Shown piece after piece: positions 10,851-22,622 of a stretch of DNA of 64,000 bases; the stretch's first letter is position 1, and every line of letters begins with the position of its first letter. The stretch is taken from positions 69,271,900 to 69,335,899 of the forward strand of contig NC_134116.1 in NCBI RefSeq assembly GCF_040939455.1. The letters run 5' to 3'. The notes beneath the pieces were generated by a model that worked only from the letters and a program-made list of their open reading frames with translations, made no database searches and had not been told where the DNA came from. The translations under genes and the position numbers were made by a program. Source of the stretch: Microcebus murinus (lineage: Eukaryota; Chordata; Mammalia; Primates; Cheirogaleidae).

Positions 10851-13800
10851 CTAGAATCTCATTTTCTTCCCCTCAGAACTCTAAGGTATTTTTCCATTAT
10901 GTCTTCCATCTGGCACTGATTGTTACTGAGGAAAAGTCCAACATGAGCCTAATTTTCTCCTTATAGTTGACCAGATTTTTCTACCAGGAAACTATTTGCT
11001 GTACACTATTCAGTATTCTTTTAACTCTCAACATTTAAATTTACTGCCTTTTCAACACTTAAATCAACATTTTCTTCTTAAGGAGGATTTCTTAAACTAT
11101 ATATGGTTCTCAATACTTTTCCTGTCCTTTTGTATGAAGTTTTGTACTCCAAAGATATCAATTATCCTTATATGTAATCATCTTTTGTCTTTTATAACTA
11201 ACATTTTCTCTTTCATTGCTTTAATCTCTTCATATTTTTTCCTTCAGTATTATGGTTATCTCAAGCCAGTAATTATATTTTCCTCACTGTATATTCTGTT
11301 CCATGCATTTTCTAATTATATTTATAATGATATTGTTTTGGAGGAATTTCTCCTTTCTTCTCTCTCTCTTATTTTATAATTTTGATTTTAAGCTATTGTT
11401 TTATTGCATTCATATATCATTAAATTTTCATGTAGTGGAGAGCACTCATAGAACTAGTTTATACTTTGGTTATATTTTCTTCCAGATTATATTCATCTCT
11501 TTTTTGCTTTTTTGTTATTACTTATTTTCCTGAGTGTTCCTTTTCAATTTGCTAATGCTCAATGTGAATAAGTTTTGTGCCTTTATTTTGCTTTGACAAA
11601 GAGTGGTATACATTTTTCCTGACTCCTTTCCTAACATTTCTGAGCCACAGTTTGAAGGTTCTGCCTTCTGTCATTTTTTTGTAGTCTGAAGATACCGGAG
11701 TTAGTCAGTGAGAGAGCCTGGCTGAAGCTGATTGCAGACCTTGACAGATATTGGCACTGCTGTCTTCTGAGACCCTGTTAAGTATACTGTAGCAGAGCTC
11801 AATCCACCCAGCGAGGGGGCCATCTCACTTCAAAGGACTTCAGTGGACTTTAGCCTGATGAACCCAATACACATTCCTCAAATGGTCTTTTAAAAAACTG
11901 TAATATGCAAAATACTCTGAAACAAATTTGAGTTGTTCAGGAAGAAATATGCCCACTGGAAATGGCCAGAGAATTAACAAGAGCGTAGTTTTTGCAAATA
12001 ACTGTATACAAGGCCAGGCATTCATGAACCAGAAAGACTCAATGGTAGCCAAAATGGATAGAAATGAAAAGTAAGGTCTCAAGTTAAATTAAAAATCTAA
12101 AGTCAGTAATAAAAAATCTATAAGGCAGGAGAGAATATCCCCATAGCCATTTGTGAAGGATACTGAACGGAGAAAATGCAGCACATGTACAAAAGAAATG
12201 ATGTGTAGTAGTATATTGGTACCTAATGAACTGTATACATGGAAAGGGAAGTGTTGAGAGTCCTTGAAAACTGCAAAAATTAATGGGGTTGTAGTCAAAG
12301 ACTTCAGCGAGTATGGCTAAAATAAATTATCCTTTGAATTAAAAAGGAAAACATTGCAAATGTCAGACAATATACAAAAGAGTGACAAAGCTGAGCTATT
12401 CCTTTTATCCAGATTTATCCATCACAAGTAGTGTTTTTCTTATTGCTAAGCAAAGTGAAGAAACCCTTAAGATATGTGGCTGGAAATCTGAATCTAGAGA
12501 TCAGCTAATTGCACTGAAAGCCGCAAAAGCAGCAGCAAAATTGAGGCAGACTCATTTATTAATATTTAGCTGGTGATTGAACCAATATTTTTTTTTGCTT
12601 TACTGCAAAGATACCTGAACGTATAGGGTAACATGTAAAGATTTTGTCACATTTGTAAATGAAAAGAGAAGAGCTCATTTGACAGGGAGATAAGACGTTT
12701 TTAATTGGGAAAGCATCCTTGCTAAATGGTTTTGATTATGGGAGCAGCAGCTCCAAATGGTTGGGGAAAGATCCCAAGACATAGGACTTCAAACTCTGAG
12801 GGTGAAATGGTCTGGCGAAAGTTCAGGCATTCTTGGCTAGACCCCTGGAAAATACGGCACTCTGAAACCACAGGTGCAGTGGATTATTTTTTAAGAAAAA
12901 CAAGACTACGATGCACTTCTGCACTTTGTGAATGTATTAGATCGTGTACTATAGCTTTGGAATTTTGCCTGATTCCCTTTTGTCAGTAGTAAAGAAAGTT
13001 GAATGGTTTGTTGCCATGTGTTCTTTTAGCCTAACATAGAAAACGCAAGAGAAAAGCAAAGCCTTATTTTGGCCTTTATCCAGTAGGTATTTAAACTCCT
13101 TTTTAAGTGGCCCATCTTTCTTGTTCTACATAATGATGGTAGAACAAATTCCTGCTCATTACATCTTTAATGTATGTTTGTAATTGTTGGGAAAATTAAT
13201 GACACATCAGTGAGCATTAAATGTTTGTTTATTTTCTGAGCAAGGCTATCCGTGCTATGGAAGACAGTTCACCCAGACCAGATTTCTTGAATTTCTTGAA
13301 TTTCTTTTATATAAAAGATTGTAATTCACAAGAATTAAAAGGGATGTGAATTTTAAGATTCTCCTTGGTTTTTACTACATCTTTTCCTTTTCCTTATTTT
13401 GCAGTAAAATGATCAAAGGATAGAAGATAGTATTTTAAGAAGGTACACATTTATATAATGTTTCTACCTTTCGTCTTCTCAATGAAATAACTTTAAAGTA
13501 GATCTCATGTAAAACAAATAAATGCAGGTTAGACAAGGTGTTTTTCTAAGATGCCAGGGTAGTAAATAATTTGTTAGCATTAGTATGTGCTTATGATTCA
13601 TACTTAAAAACTGAATTTCTACCTTGAAAATCAGTTTCTATCTAGAAATGACAGTTGAGAGATCAGTGTCAATTTAAAGTGCTAAGATATTAACTAACTG
13701 AAAGCCAAGTATCAGAGGGAGTGCATGAATTTCTAACACAGTGTCCATGCCTTATATTCTTTAGCAGTCAAAAATAATAATTTTTATTTGCTCCAAATCT

Positions 13801-14007
13801 CTGTCAACAGAAAATGAGTTGTAAACTGTAAAACACTAAAAACAGGTAAAAGATATCTTTATGATGAAAATTGTCAATCTTTTTATTTTTTAACTCATTT
13901 TACATTTTACTCATTGCTCTGGTAGTTCAATTTCTCAGACCACTAGTGCTGTTTGGCTAAGGGAGGCGTTGCTAACTCTTTGGACAGATCCTAAAGCAAC
14001 CATTGCA
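10851..14007. other. AT-rich DNA, no gene recognised
   Basis: No gene, RNA or well-defined repeat is visible over this 3.1 kb. The section at about 10990-11560 is strikingly T-rich on the plus strand. Its hydrophobic open frames follow from that composition and not from a membrane protein. At 13287-13307 a TTTCTTGAAT unit repeats twice. Confidence 0.5.
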
Positions 14008-14020
14008 AATTAAAGGAGAT
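14008..14020. repeat. Target-site duplication of L1 (left copy)
   Basis: AATTAAAGGAGAT occurs here and identically at 14776-14788, bracketing the L1 fragment. Confidence 0.85.
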
Positions 14021-14775
14021 ATAAATTAGTACAGCCGTTATGGGAAACAGTATGGAGGGTTCTCAAAAAATTAACAATAGAACTAAATAGGATCCAGCAA
14101 TATCCAACGGATATGAAATCAGCATGTTGAAGAGATATCTGCACTTCCATGTTCATTGCAGCATTGTTCACGATAGCCAAGACAGGAAACCGACCTGTGT
14201 CCATCAAGGGTTGAACAGATAAAGAAAATGTGGTAATATGGTGTATATACACACAATGGACTACTGTTCAGCCTTAAAAAAAGAAGGAAATCCTGTCATT
14301 TGCAACAACATGGATGAATCTGGAGGATATTATGTTAAGTGAAATAAGCTAAGCACAGAAAGACAGATGCTGCATGATTTCACTTGTATGTGGAAGCTAA
14401 AAAAGCCAAGCTCATAGAAACAGAGAGTAGAATGGTGGTTACCAGGGGCTGGAGGGAGAGGGAAAACTGGGAGACAAAGGATACAAAATTTCAGTTACAC
14501 AGGAGGAATAAGTTCAAGAGATCTGTTGCACAAGATGGTGGTTATAGTTAATAACAATATATGTATACTTGAAACTTGCTAAGAGAGTAGATTTTAAGTG
14601 TTCTCAGGACAAAAAAATAAGTATGTGAGGTAATACATGTGCTAATTAGCTTCATGCAGCCATTCCACAATGCATACATAATTCAAAACATTAGGTTGTA
14701 CATAATAAATATATATAATTTTAAAATTTCAATTTAAATAGAGAAGTAAATAGATGTGAAAGATTAAAAAAAAAG
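14021..14775 (+). mobile_element. 5'-truncated L1 3' end with perfect duplication
   Basis: The body carries L1 ORF2 end and 3' UTR landmarks: TGCACTTCCATGTTCATTGC, AACAACATGGATGAATCTGG, ATTTCACTTGTATGTGGAAG, GTGGTTACCAGGGGCTGG. The end is A-rich (14764-14774). It is an older L1MA/MB-like family than the full-length copy. All frames are interrupted. The perfect 13-bp duplication fixes both ends. Confidence 0.88.
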
Positions 14776-14788
14776 AATTAAAGGAGAT
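14776..14788. repeat. Target-site duplication of L1 (right copy)
   Basis: Identical to 14008-14020; it follows the A-rich tail of the L1 fragment. Confidence 0.85.
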
Positions 14789-14970
14789 GGCCTAACCCAA
14801 ACAGGAGGAAGTACACACACCACAGTGCTCTCTGGAGTATACAGTATAGAGGGGCAAACCGGTCTTACTCCTAAACACCACCTGGAAGTTCAAACTTGTC
14901 CAAAGTTTGTTGTGAAGCCTGCTTCTCCTCCTGATTCTCTGTCAAGTAATAGCATCACCCTTGTCCCAGG

Positions 14971-15150
14971 GTAATAAGCTACACATTCTGTGTCAAGAAT
15001 TGTTCTAATCACTTTACATACAATAACAACTGCAATTTCCATTACCCTCTGAGGTAGGTAGTATCATTATCCTCTTGTTCAATAAATGAGAGGCAGAGCT
15101 GGGGCTGACATCCAGGTGGTGGTAGCATAGAGTTTTAACCACCATTCTGT
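14971..15150 (-). mobile_element. MIR SINE relic
   Basis: An inverted MIR: CTGTGTCAAGAATTGTTCTA, CACTTTACATACAATAAC, GAGGTAGGTAGTATCATTAT, then AATGAGAGGCAGAGCTGGGG and a diverged head. Non-coding. Confidence 0.65.
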
Positions 15151-15244
15151 TCTTAAAGTCCTCCCTCACCCCATCTATAGCAAGTCCTGTCCTTTCATCC
15201 CTTCCTTTTTATTCCTACTGACATTAGCAACTCTCATTTGGGCC

Positions 15245-15845
15245 ATTATTGGGCCCAGATCCCTGAGTAGTGAGAGAATAAAAGTACAAATGAACAATGG
15301 CCAGACTACACATTAAAACGGACAATGACCAGACCACAATCTTCCGCAACCTGCCTAGGAAACCAACCCATTTTCTACAGTCAACAGCCAAGGAAGCCGG
15401 CCTGCTATCTACCAACCAGACTTACAGGGAGTCAGACTACTATCTCCAGCAATGAACCTGGGAAGCCAAACCATAGCTCCTGTAACAATCGGCCCCAAAT
15501 GGCCAGGACTTGATTTATAACTGACAGCTTCCCTGATTTCTGCCTCTATTTCCAACTGAAGACCAACCAGGAAAAGCCAAATACATTCCCCTAACCAATC
15601 GCACAGGATGCCCAGCTCCTGGGTAGCCTGCCTGCAGCTTCCCCATGCCAACAGCCTCAATCAGGGCACACCCAAGCCTTCCCTTGTTTCCACTGTTCTG
15701 TCTGCCCTTGAGTCTCCGTCCAACTGCAAGTGATGGTGGCTGACTCCCATGCTATAGCAACCTCTGAATAAATAGCCATCGATCGCCTCTTTCCATTTGA
15801 TTGGTCTTCATTTATTTCACACTGGCCTCCAACCCTGCCTCCCCA
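15245..15845 (+). mobile_element. Probable retroviral LTR (ERV1-like)
   Basis: The segment looks like a solo LTR. Near the left it has two close copies of an ACAATGRCCAGAC motif (15293-15338), as in U3 repeats. It then has a C/A-rich body and, near 15765, AATAAATAGCC followed by a T-rich R/U5-like end (CTTCATTTATTTCA at 15808-15821). The ends are not defined and no flanking duplication was found. No gag, pol or env frame lies next to it. The family is uncertain. Confidence 0.45.
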
Positions 15846-15914
15846 CCTCCCTCTCTCCAGCATGGAGATGATCTAACAGACAGACCGGGTTGTGGAAAGA
15901 GATGGAAGCACAGA

Positions 15915-16035
15915 AATCTCCCTGGGGATGGTGGGACTTGAGCTGTGCTTTGGGACTAAGCAGGACTCAACAAAGCTGAACAGGAGGCTGGGAGGACCAC
16001 ACGGGCAGAGAGAATGGTGTGTGCAGAGTCGAAAA
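15915..16035 (-). mobile_element. L2-like relic, antisense
   Basis: GTGGGACTTGAGCTGTGCTT followed by GCAGAGAGAATGGTGTGTG resembles the inverted L2 segment encoding 'TGTCACCTCC ... GTTCCCTCTGCC' text. It is short and diverged. Confidence 0.4.
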
Positions 16036-16932
16036 AGGTTCCTGTATGTCCTTAGTCTCCAAAGACTCTTCCTCATGGGAAGGAAAGCTGGGCCAGTGTG
16101 TAAATGTAGCTCCCTTTACCCATTTCCAGATAGCTTACTGGTTATAGAATTGTAGCAATAATATAGTGTCACAAGCAAGTAACATGGTAATTGAAGGGTT
16201 TTAGTAAACACAATATCAATTTGATAGCATTAATATCACATGGGTTCCTGTAGTGCAGCTAAAGCAACCCATACTTACACCAACAGAGAGAACTGTGCCC
16301 AGCTCCTGAAGAAAAATAGCAGAACCGAACATGCGGGCACATAATAAAAAACCCTCCTAACACAAGAAAGTTTTTGCTGTAGATCATGTCAGCCCGTTTA
16401 TACTCTGTAAGTCCCAACAGCCAAGAAACAATAGGTACCTGCATATACAGAAAGAAAAAGAATGTGAAATTATAGTGAATGAGCAATGAAGAATTTAAAC
16501 TAACTGGACTTTGTAGATCAATAATGGGTCATACTTGCAATTACTTCCAAGGTTGCTTTTAAGATCTGAAGAACTTCTCAGTACAAATAGTGAAAGGCTA
16601 TGAATTCTAAGCAGCACCTTTACATTCTCAGGTACTTACAACTCTCCATTCCACTCCTTTAGGTAATTTTTTTCAAAAAGGAGAAATTTGTTTATCTTAA
16701 CTTTTCTCTATTAACTGTGTAGGAATTACAAAGGCTCCTGGCTCCCCAAAGGTTCACCAAACTATAGGAAACAAAGAGCCCTGACCCCCTAAATGTTTGC
16801 TGAAAAATTACTGACATGAGGCAGATTGATTAATAGATGTGAAAATGGTACAAATTTATTTAACATGGATACACATGAACCTTCAAAATGAAGATTCAAC
16901 TCCTCAATGAGGCACAGAGGGATTTTATTTTT
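16036..16932. other. No gene recognised; L1 insertion target
   Basis: No exon is visible. From about 16730 to 16932 the sequence resembles old LTR-retrotransposon DNA in antisense. It continues on the other side of the full-length L1 (23500-23741), so the L1 landed within that relic. The family assignment of the target is tentative. Confidence 0.4.
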
Positions 16933-16949
16933 AAAGAATGAGGGCTTGG
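16933..16949. repeat. 17-bp target-site duplication (left copy)
   Basis: AAAGAATGAGGGCTTGG occurs here and identically at 23483-23499. The preceding bases are TATTTTT, so the nick lies in a TT/AAA context, matching the preference of the L1 endonuclease. A perfect 17-bp repeat indicates a recent insertion. Confidence 0.95.
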
Positions 16950-18330
16950 GGGGGGCGGAGCAAGATGGCGGACGAATAACACCGCCAGACAGAGGGTCTC
17001 TACAGAAAAGACCAATTCTAGCAGAAACTAGAGGAAAGAAGCAAGAAGACGAGCATACAGCGGACAAGGGCCGGAAGGAGGGGTACCTGAGACCCCGGGA
17101 GACTCCACGGGAGGAGGCTGCGGAGGAGAACTGGAGGCTGAGACCACCGGAGCAGCCCGGAGACCAGCGGCAAGGGTAGATGGATTTGCTGTTTCCCCTC
17201 CCCTGCATTCGGGACTGCTGGCGGGCTCCCCAGTGGGTGGAGAGACCTGCGGACATCAGCCCAGAGACTGCCGCCGCTTGCCAACGGTGAGCCTGTAGCA
17301 GACGTGGCACCAGGTTCCCAACTTCCTCCGGGCACCTCCGTGTGCACGGACCCGAGCCGCGCGGCAGGCGCCATATTGCCTCCTCCCCCCCTCCGCCGAC
17401 CCTACCCGCGGCTGCCCAGAGAGACAATACAGCCACCAGCCGGAGGCACCTCCAGGGAACGGGACCTTCCCGTTTGGGACCCCGCCCGCCCTCCCAGGTG
17501 CTGCTGGCACCGTGTTCCCAGGAAAACGGTGCCGACTCAGAGGCTGAGAGACATAGATCCAGCTTGGGCTCCTTGTGGGTGAATTAGGACCGGAAATCCT
17601 CTCCCTGGTGGGAATACAGTTTGAACTCTGGGACCCAGAGGTCGGACCTGCAGACCAGATCCCCTGCACCGAGGGCTAGCATTGCCCCGGGCACAGAAGG
17701 ATTATACGCGAACAGCCTACTGAGGGCTGTGTGCCTCCAGGGGCGGATCGGCGTCCTAGAGGGCAACCCTCCTCCCAGGAGGAGGCCGTGCGCCCAACCC
17801 AGGTGGCGTTCCTGTGCAGGGAACCTCCCCGCCGGCACCACAGTCCGGGGAGGCCTGGTGGCTTGTGGTCTGGCCTGCTGGCAGAGGCCCAGGAGTAGCT
17901 GCAGAGTTGGGGAGGGTGGAAAGAAGCGAGGCCTGCTGCAGACTGCGGGTCTCAGACAGCCCCACCCCCACCTCCAGACTTTCTGGCTGAGCGGGACCAT
18001 TCCAGCCCCGCCCTGACAGCTTTCCCTGTAAGCTGAGAACAGAACTTTGACCCCTGCTAACGGCCTGAGGGCAGGCTTACCCAACCCAGCTCCGCCCAGA
18101 ACGAGAGCTGATAACAGGACTCAAAATCAACACCATAGCCTGTTCCTCCAAGCAAACGCCACCTACTGACAGGGGCGGCATCTTGCACAGCCTTTCCACG
18201 GCATCCACTGACTCAATATACAGGGAGTGGTCCAATTTCACCCACAGGCACCACCTAACGCCTCAGAAACTAAACAAGGTGTGTGAATACCCAAACAATA
18301 ACCTAAGGAAAGAAACAACAACTGATCGAC
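16950..18330 (+). promoter_or_regulatory. L1 5' UTR / internal promoter with YY1 site
   Basis: The 5' UTR of the full-length L1 is GC- and CpG-rich, in sharp contrast with its surroundings. It starts with a G-run followed by CAAGATGGCGG at 16961-16971, a strong YY1 core. In primate L1s a YY1 site in this place sets accurate transcription initiation by RNA polymerase II. High CpG content suggests that the copy has not yet lost CpGs by methylation-driven decay. Antisense open frames at 17256-17669 and 17584-18084 fall here and have no recognised domain. Confidence 0.85.
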
Positions 18331-19335
18331 ATGGGAAGAAGTCAGCGAAAGAACTCAGGAAATATGAAGAACCAAACGGAAAACACACCCCCAAGGAGGA
18401 GCACCAGCCCCCTAGAAACGGACACCGACCAAAATCAGGCAACCAATATGACAGAAAAGGAATTTCGTATGTGGATCATAAGAACACTCACCCAGCTGCA
18501 ACAACAACTCAATAACCAACACCAAGAAAACACAAAAAACCTCCAAGAAATGGAACAAAGGTTCAACAAAGAGATTGACACAGTGAAGAAAACTTTAACC
18601 GAAGTCCTGGAGATGAAGAATCAACTCAGAGAACTACAAAATACTGTGGAAAGTCTCAAGAACAGGGTAGATCAAGCAGAAGAAAGAATCTCAGAGCTTG
18701 AAGATAACACCTTCCAATTAAATAAATCAGTCACAGAAATACAGCAGAGAAACAAGAGAAAAGACCAAAGCCTACAAGAGCTGTGGGATTATGTGAAAAA
18801 ACCTAACGTGAGGGTCATAGGTTTAGCCGAAGGGGAGGAAGACAACACTCAAGGGCTGGACAAGCTTTTTGAAGATATAATAGAGGAAAATTTCCCAGGC
18901 CTTGCTCAAAATCTCGATATACAAGTTCAAGAAGCCCAGAGGACCCCTGGGAGATTCAATGCAAACAGGAAGACGTCACGTCATGCAGTCATCAGACTGA
19001 CCAAAGTATCAACTAAAGAGGCCCTTCTAAGAGCTGTAAGACAAAAGAAGCAAGTGACATACAAGGGAAAGCCAATTCGAATAACATCAGACTTCTCTAA
19101 TGAGACTTTACAAGCAAGGAGAGACTGGGGCCCCATTCTCACTCTTTTGAAACAAAACAATGCCCAGCCTAGAATATTATTCCCTGCAAAACTAAGCTTC
19201 ATATATGAAGGAGAAATAAAAACATTCTCAGACAAGCAAAGGCTCAGAGAATTCACCAAGACAAGACCAGCCCTACAAGAAGTACTTAAAACAGCGTTAC
19301 GCACGGAACATCATAATAATAATCCACGGATATAA
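18331..19335 (+). CDS. ORF1: LINE-1 ORF1 protein (RNA-binding trimeric chaperone)
   Basis: An intact 334-aa frame, near the usual 338 aa of primate ORF1p. The protein binds L1 RNA in cis as a coiled-coil trimer, forms cytoplasmic RNP particles and acts as a nucleic-acid chaperone in retrotransposition. Domains seen: a basic, polar head (1-45); a heptad-rich coiled coil (about 50-150, e.g. LRELQNTVESLKNRVDQAEE at 99-118); an RRM (about 159-255) opening with NVRVIGL; and a C-terminal domain (about 262-322) with FPAKLSF and a final ALQEVLKTAL. The ATG at 18331 opens MGRSQRKNSG, like the MGK-type start of other ORF1p, and lies after the CpG-rich leader. No internal stop or frameshift is present. 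Confidence 0.96.
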   Translation: MGRSQRKNSGNMKNQTENTPPRRSTSPLETDTDQNQATNMTEKEFRMWIIRTLTQLQQQLNNQHQENTKNLQEMEQRFNKEIDTVKKTLTEVLEMKNQLRELQNTVESLKNRVDQAEERISELEDNTFQLNKSVTEIQQRNKRKDQSLQELWDYVKKPNVRVIGLAEGEEDNTQGLDKLFEDIIEENFPGLAQNLDIQVQEAQRTPGRFNANRKTSRHAVIRLTKVSTKEALLRAVRQKKQVTYKGKPIRITSDFSNETLQARRDWGPILTLLKQNNAQPRILFPAKLSFIYEGEIKTFSDKQRLREFTKTRPALQEVLKTALRTEHHNNNPRI

Positions 19336-19376
19336 AAACAACCAAAACCCAAAGATATTAAAGGCCAGATATTACA

Positions 19377-22300
19377 ATGGCTCAAGACAGAAATCATAGC
19401 AACAACATCCAACCCAACAGAATGATCAGTAATCTACCTTACCTATCAGTTCTCTCAATAAATGTGAATGGCTTAAACTCTCCACTCAAGAGACATAGGC
19501 TGGCTGAATGGATAAGAAAATACAGGCCAAGTATATGCTGTCTTCAGGAAACACATTTAACCTGCAAGGATGCACATAGACTAAAAATAAAAGGGTGGAG
19601 ATCAATATTCCAAGCAAATAGAAACCAAAAGAAGGCTGGTGTGGCAGTTCTAATTTCAGACGATTTAGTTTTTAAACCAACAAAAGTAGTAAAAGACAAA
19701 GAGGGTCATTATATAATGGTGAAGGGCACAGTCCAACAAGAGGAGATAACAATTTTAAATATATATGCACCCAACTTAGGTGCACCCAGATTCATAAAGC
19801 AAACCTTACTGGAGCTAAGCAAATGGATTAATAGCAACTCCATAATCGCCGGAGATTTCAACACCCCACTGACGGCACGAGACAGATCCTCCAAACAGAA
19901 AATTAATAAAGAAATAATGGACTTAAACAAAACTCTAGAACAATTGGGTCTGACAGACATCTACAGAACATTCTACCCAAAATCCACTGAATATACGTTC
20001 TTCTCATCAGCTCACGGGACATTCTCTAAGATTGACCATATCCTAGGACACAAAGAAAATCTCAAGAAATTTAAAAAAATAGAAATCATACCATGTACTT
20101 TCTCAGATCACAGTGGAATAAAACTAGAAATCAACCCTAACAGAAACTCACATTTCTACACAAAAACGTGGAAATTAAACAACCTCCTACTAAATGATTA
20201 CTTCGTAAATGAAGAAATCAAGACGGAAATAAAAAACTTCTATGAAGAAAACGACAATGGAGAGACAAGTTATCAACTCCTCTGGGACACAGCTAAAGCA
20301 GTTCTGAGAGGAAAGTTTATCTCCATAAATGCCTATAACCAAAAGGCAAGAAGATCACAAATAGACAATCTAATGAAACGACTCAAAGAGCTGGAAAAAG
20401 AAGAACAGACCAACCCCAAACCCAGCAGAAGAAGTGAAATCAACAAGATCAAATCAGAACTAAACGAAATTGAAAACAGGAAAGCTATTCAGGAGATTAA
20501 TAAAACAAAAAGTTGGTTCTTTGAAAAAATAAACAAGATTGACACGCCGTTGGCTAAGCTAATGAAAAGCAGAAAAGAGAAATCTCTAATAAGCTCCATC
20601 AGGAATGAAAAAGGAGATATCACAACTGTTCCCAAAGAGATACAAGATACAATTTATGAATACTACAAAAATCTTTATGCACACAAACTGGAAAATGTGG
20701 AGGAAATGGACAAATTTCTAGAAACACACAGCCTCCCTAGGCTCAACCAGGAAGAAATAGATTCCCTGAACAGACCAATCTCAACAGCTGAAATAGAAAC
20801 AGCAATTAAAAATCTCCCTAAAAAGAAAAGTCCCGGTCCAGATGGCTTCACACCTGAATTTTACCATACTTACAAAGAAGAACTAGTACCTATCTTGCAG
20901 AAACTATTCCACAACATCGAGAAGAACGGAAACCTCCCCGACACCTTTTATGAAGCGAATATTACTCTGATACCAAAACCAGGAAAGGATGCAACAAAAA
21001 AAGAAAACTACAGACCAATATCCCTAATGAATATAGATGCAAAAATTTTCAACAAAATCTTAGCTAACCGAATCCAGACACTTATCAAAAAAATAATCCA
21101 CCACGACCAAGTGGGCTTCATCCCAGGGATGCAGGGATGGTTCAACATACGTAAATCTATAAATGCAATTCACCACATCAACAGAAGCAAAAACAAAGAC
21201 CACATGATTCTTTCAATAGATGCAGAAAAAGCTTTTGACAAAATTCAACACCCTTTCATGATACGAACACTTAAGAAAATAGGCATAGAAGGGACATACC
21301 TAAAAATGATACAAGCCATATATGACAGACCCGTAGCCAACATCATACTGAATGGGGAAAGACTGAAATCATTCCCACTTAGAACTGGAACCAGACAAGG
21401 CTGCCCACTATCTCCACTTCTATTCAACATAGTGCTGGAAGTCTTGGCTACAGCAATCAGACAGGAAAATGGAATCAAAGGTATCCAAATAGGGGCAGAA
21501 GAGATCAAACTTTCACTGTTTGCTGATGATATGATATTGTATCTAGAAAACCCCAAGGATTCAACCAAGAAACTCCTGGAACTGATCAATGAATTTAGTA
21601 AAGTCTCAGGATACAAAATTAATACACAGAAATCAGAGGCATTCATATACGCCAACAACAATCTAATTGAGAACCAAATCAAAGACTCAATTCCCTTCAC
21701 AATAGCAACAAAGAAATTAAAGTACCTAGGAATATATTTAACCAAAGAGGTAAAAGACCTCTACAGGGAGAACTATGAAACACTGAGGAAGGAAATAGCA
21801 GAGGATGTAAACAGATGGAAATCCATACCATGCTCGTGGATTGGCAGACTCAATATCGTCAAAATGTCTATACTACCCAAACTGATCTACAGATTCAATG
21901 CAATACCTATTAAAATCCCATCAGCATTCTTCACAGATATAGAAAAAATAATTTTACGCTTCGTATGGAACCAAAGAAGACCCCGAATATCAAGAGCAAT
22001 TCTAGGCAACAAAAACAAAATGGGAGGCATTAATATGCCAGATATTAAACTATACTACAAAGCTGTAGTAATTAAAACAATATGGTATTGGCACAAAAAC
22101 AGGAATATTGACCAGTGGAACAGATGTGAGAATCCTGATATAAAACCATCCTCATATAGCCGTCTCATCTTTGACAAAGCAGACAAAAACATACGCTGGG
22201 GAAAAGAATCCCTCTTCAATAAATGGTGCTGGGAAAACTGGATAGCCACCTGTAGAAGGCTAAAACAGGACCCACACCTTTCACCTCTCACAAAAACCAA

Positions 22301-22622
22301 CTCACGCTGGATAACAGACTTAAACCCAAGATATGAAACTATTAGAACTCTAGAGGAAAAAGTTGGAAACACTCTCCTAGACATCGGCCTGGGCAAAGAG
22401 TTTATGAAGAAGTCCCCAAAGGCAATCACAGCAGCAACAAAAATAAATAAATGGGACATGATCAAACTACAAAGCTTCTGCTCAGCCAAAGAAATAGTCA
22501 TGAAAGTAAACAGACAACCTACAGAATGGGAGAAAATTTTTGCATCCTATGCATCCGATAAGGGACTGATAACTAGAATATACTTAGAACTCACGAAAAT
22601 TAGGAAGAAAAAAATCAAATAA
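19377..22622 (+). CDS. ORF2: LINE-1 ORF2 protein, endonuclease + reverse transcriptase (truncated by frameshift)
   Basis: An open frame of 1081 aa covering most of ORF2p, the enzyme that nicks target DNA and reverse-transcribes L1 RNA on the nick. The N-terminal APE-like endonuclease (about 16-255) has CCLQETHL with E58, GDFNTPL with D160 and N162, and SDH with D244/H245. The reverse transcriptase has [10 protein letters not shown] with D615 and FADDMILY at 715-722 with D717/D718. These residues all sit 15 positions later than in the human enzyme because the frame opens 15 codons upstream; M16 (19422) aligns with the usual start. M1 has the better Kozak context (ACAATGG). The frame ends early at 22620-22622 after a seven-A run (22608-22614), losing the C-terminal Cys-rich domain in this frame. 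Confidence 0.93.
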   Translation: MAQDRNHSNNIQPNRMISNLPYLSVLSINVNGLNSPLKRHRLAEWIRKYRPSICCLQETHLTCKDAHRLKIKGWRSIFQANRNQKKAGVAVLISDDLVFKPTKVVKDKEGHYIMVKGTVQQEEITILNIYAPNLGAPRFIKQTLLELSKWINSNSIIAGDFNTPLTARDRSSKQKINKEIMDLNKTLEQLGLTDIYRTFYPKSTEYTFFSSAHGTFSKIDHILGHKENLKKFKKIEIIPCTFSDHSGIKLEINPNRNSHFYTKTWKLNNLLLNDYFVNEEIKTEIKNFYEENDNGETSYQLLWDTAKAVLRGKFISINAYNQKARRSQIDNLMKRLKELEKEEQTNPKPSRRSEINKIKSELNEIENRKAIQEINKTKSWFFEKINKIDTPLAKLMKSRKEKSLISSIRNEKGDITTVPKEIQDTIYEYYKNLYAHKLENVEEMDKFLETHSLPRLNQEEIDSLNRPISTAEIETAIKNLPKKKSPGPDGFTPEFYHTYKEELVPILQKLFHNIEKNGNLPDTFYEANITLIPKPGKDATKKENYRPISLMNIDAKIFNKILANRIQTLIKKIIHHDQVGFIPGMQGWFNIRKSINAIHHINRSKNKDHMILSIDAEKAFDKIQHPFMIRTLKKIGIEGTYLKMIQAIYDRPVANIILNGERLKSFPLRTGTRQGCPLSPLLFNIVLEVLATAIRQENGIKGIQIGAEEIKLSLFADDMILYLENPKDSTKKLLELINEFSKVSGYKINTQKSEAFIYANNNLIENQIKDSIPFTIATKKLKYLGIYLTKEVKDLYRENYETLRKEIAEDVNRWKSIPCSWIGRLNIVKMSILPKLIYRFNAIPIKIPSAFFTDIEKIILRFVWNQRRPRISRAILGNKNKMGGINMPDIKLYYKAVVIKTIWYWHKNRNIDQWNRCENPDIKPSSYSRLIFDKADKNIRWGKESLFNKWCWENWIATCRRLKQDPHLSPLTKTNSRWITDLNPRYETIRTLEEKVGNTLLDIGLGKEFMKKSPKAITAATKINKWDMIKLQSFCSAKEIVMKVNRQPTEWEKIFASYASDKGLITRIYLELTKIRKKKIK

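Noticed and set aside
10996..11533. Hydrophobic frames suggesting a membrane protein
   Set aside because: The region is T-rich, which yields Phe/Leu/Ile/Ser by composition. No topology pattern, signal or family is recognisable.
16789..17436. 215-codon minus-strand frame across the L1 5' end and its flank
   Set aside because: It spans the insertion boundary of a recent transposon and GC-rich DNA, so it cannot be an established host gene. No domain is visible.
21245..22501. Minus-strand frames of 148 and 166 codons
   Set aside because: They are antisense shadows of ORF2, which has clear catalytic motifs on the plus strand.
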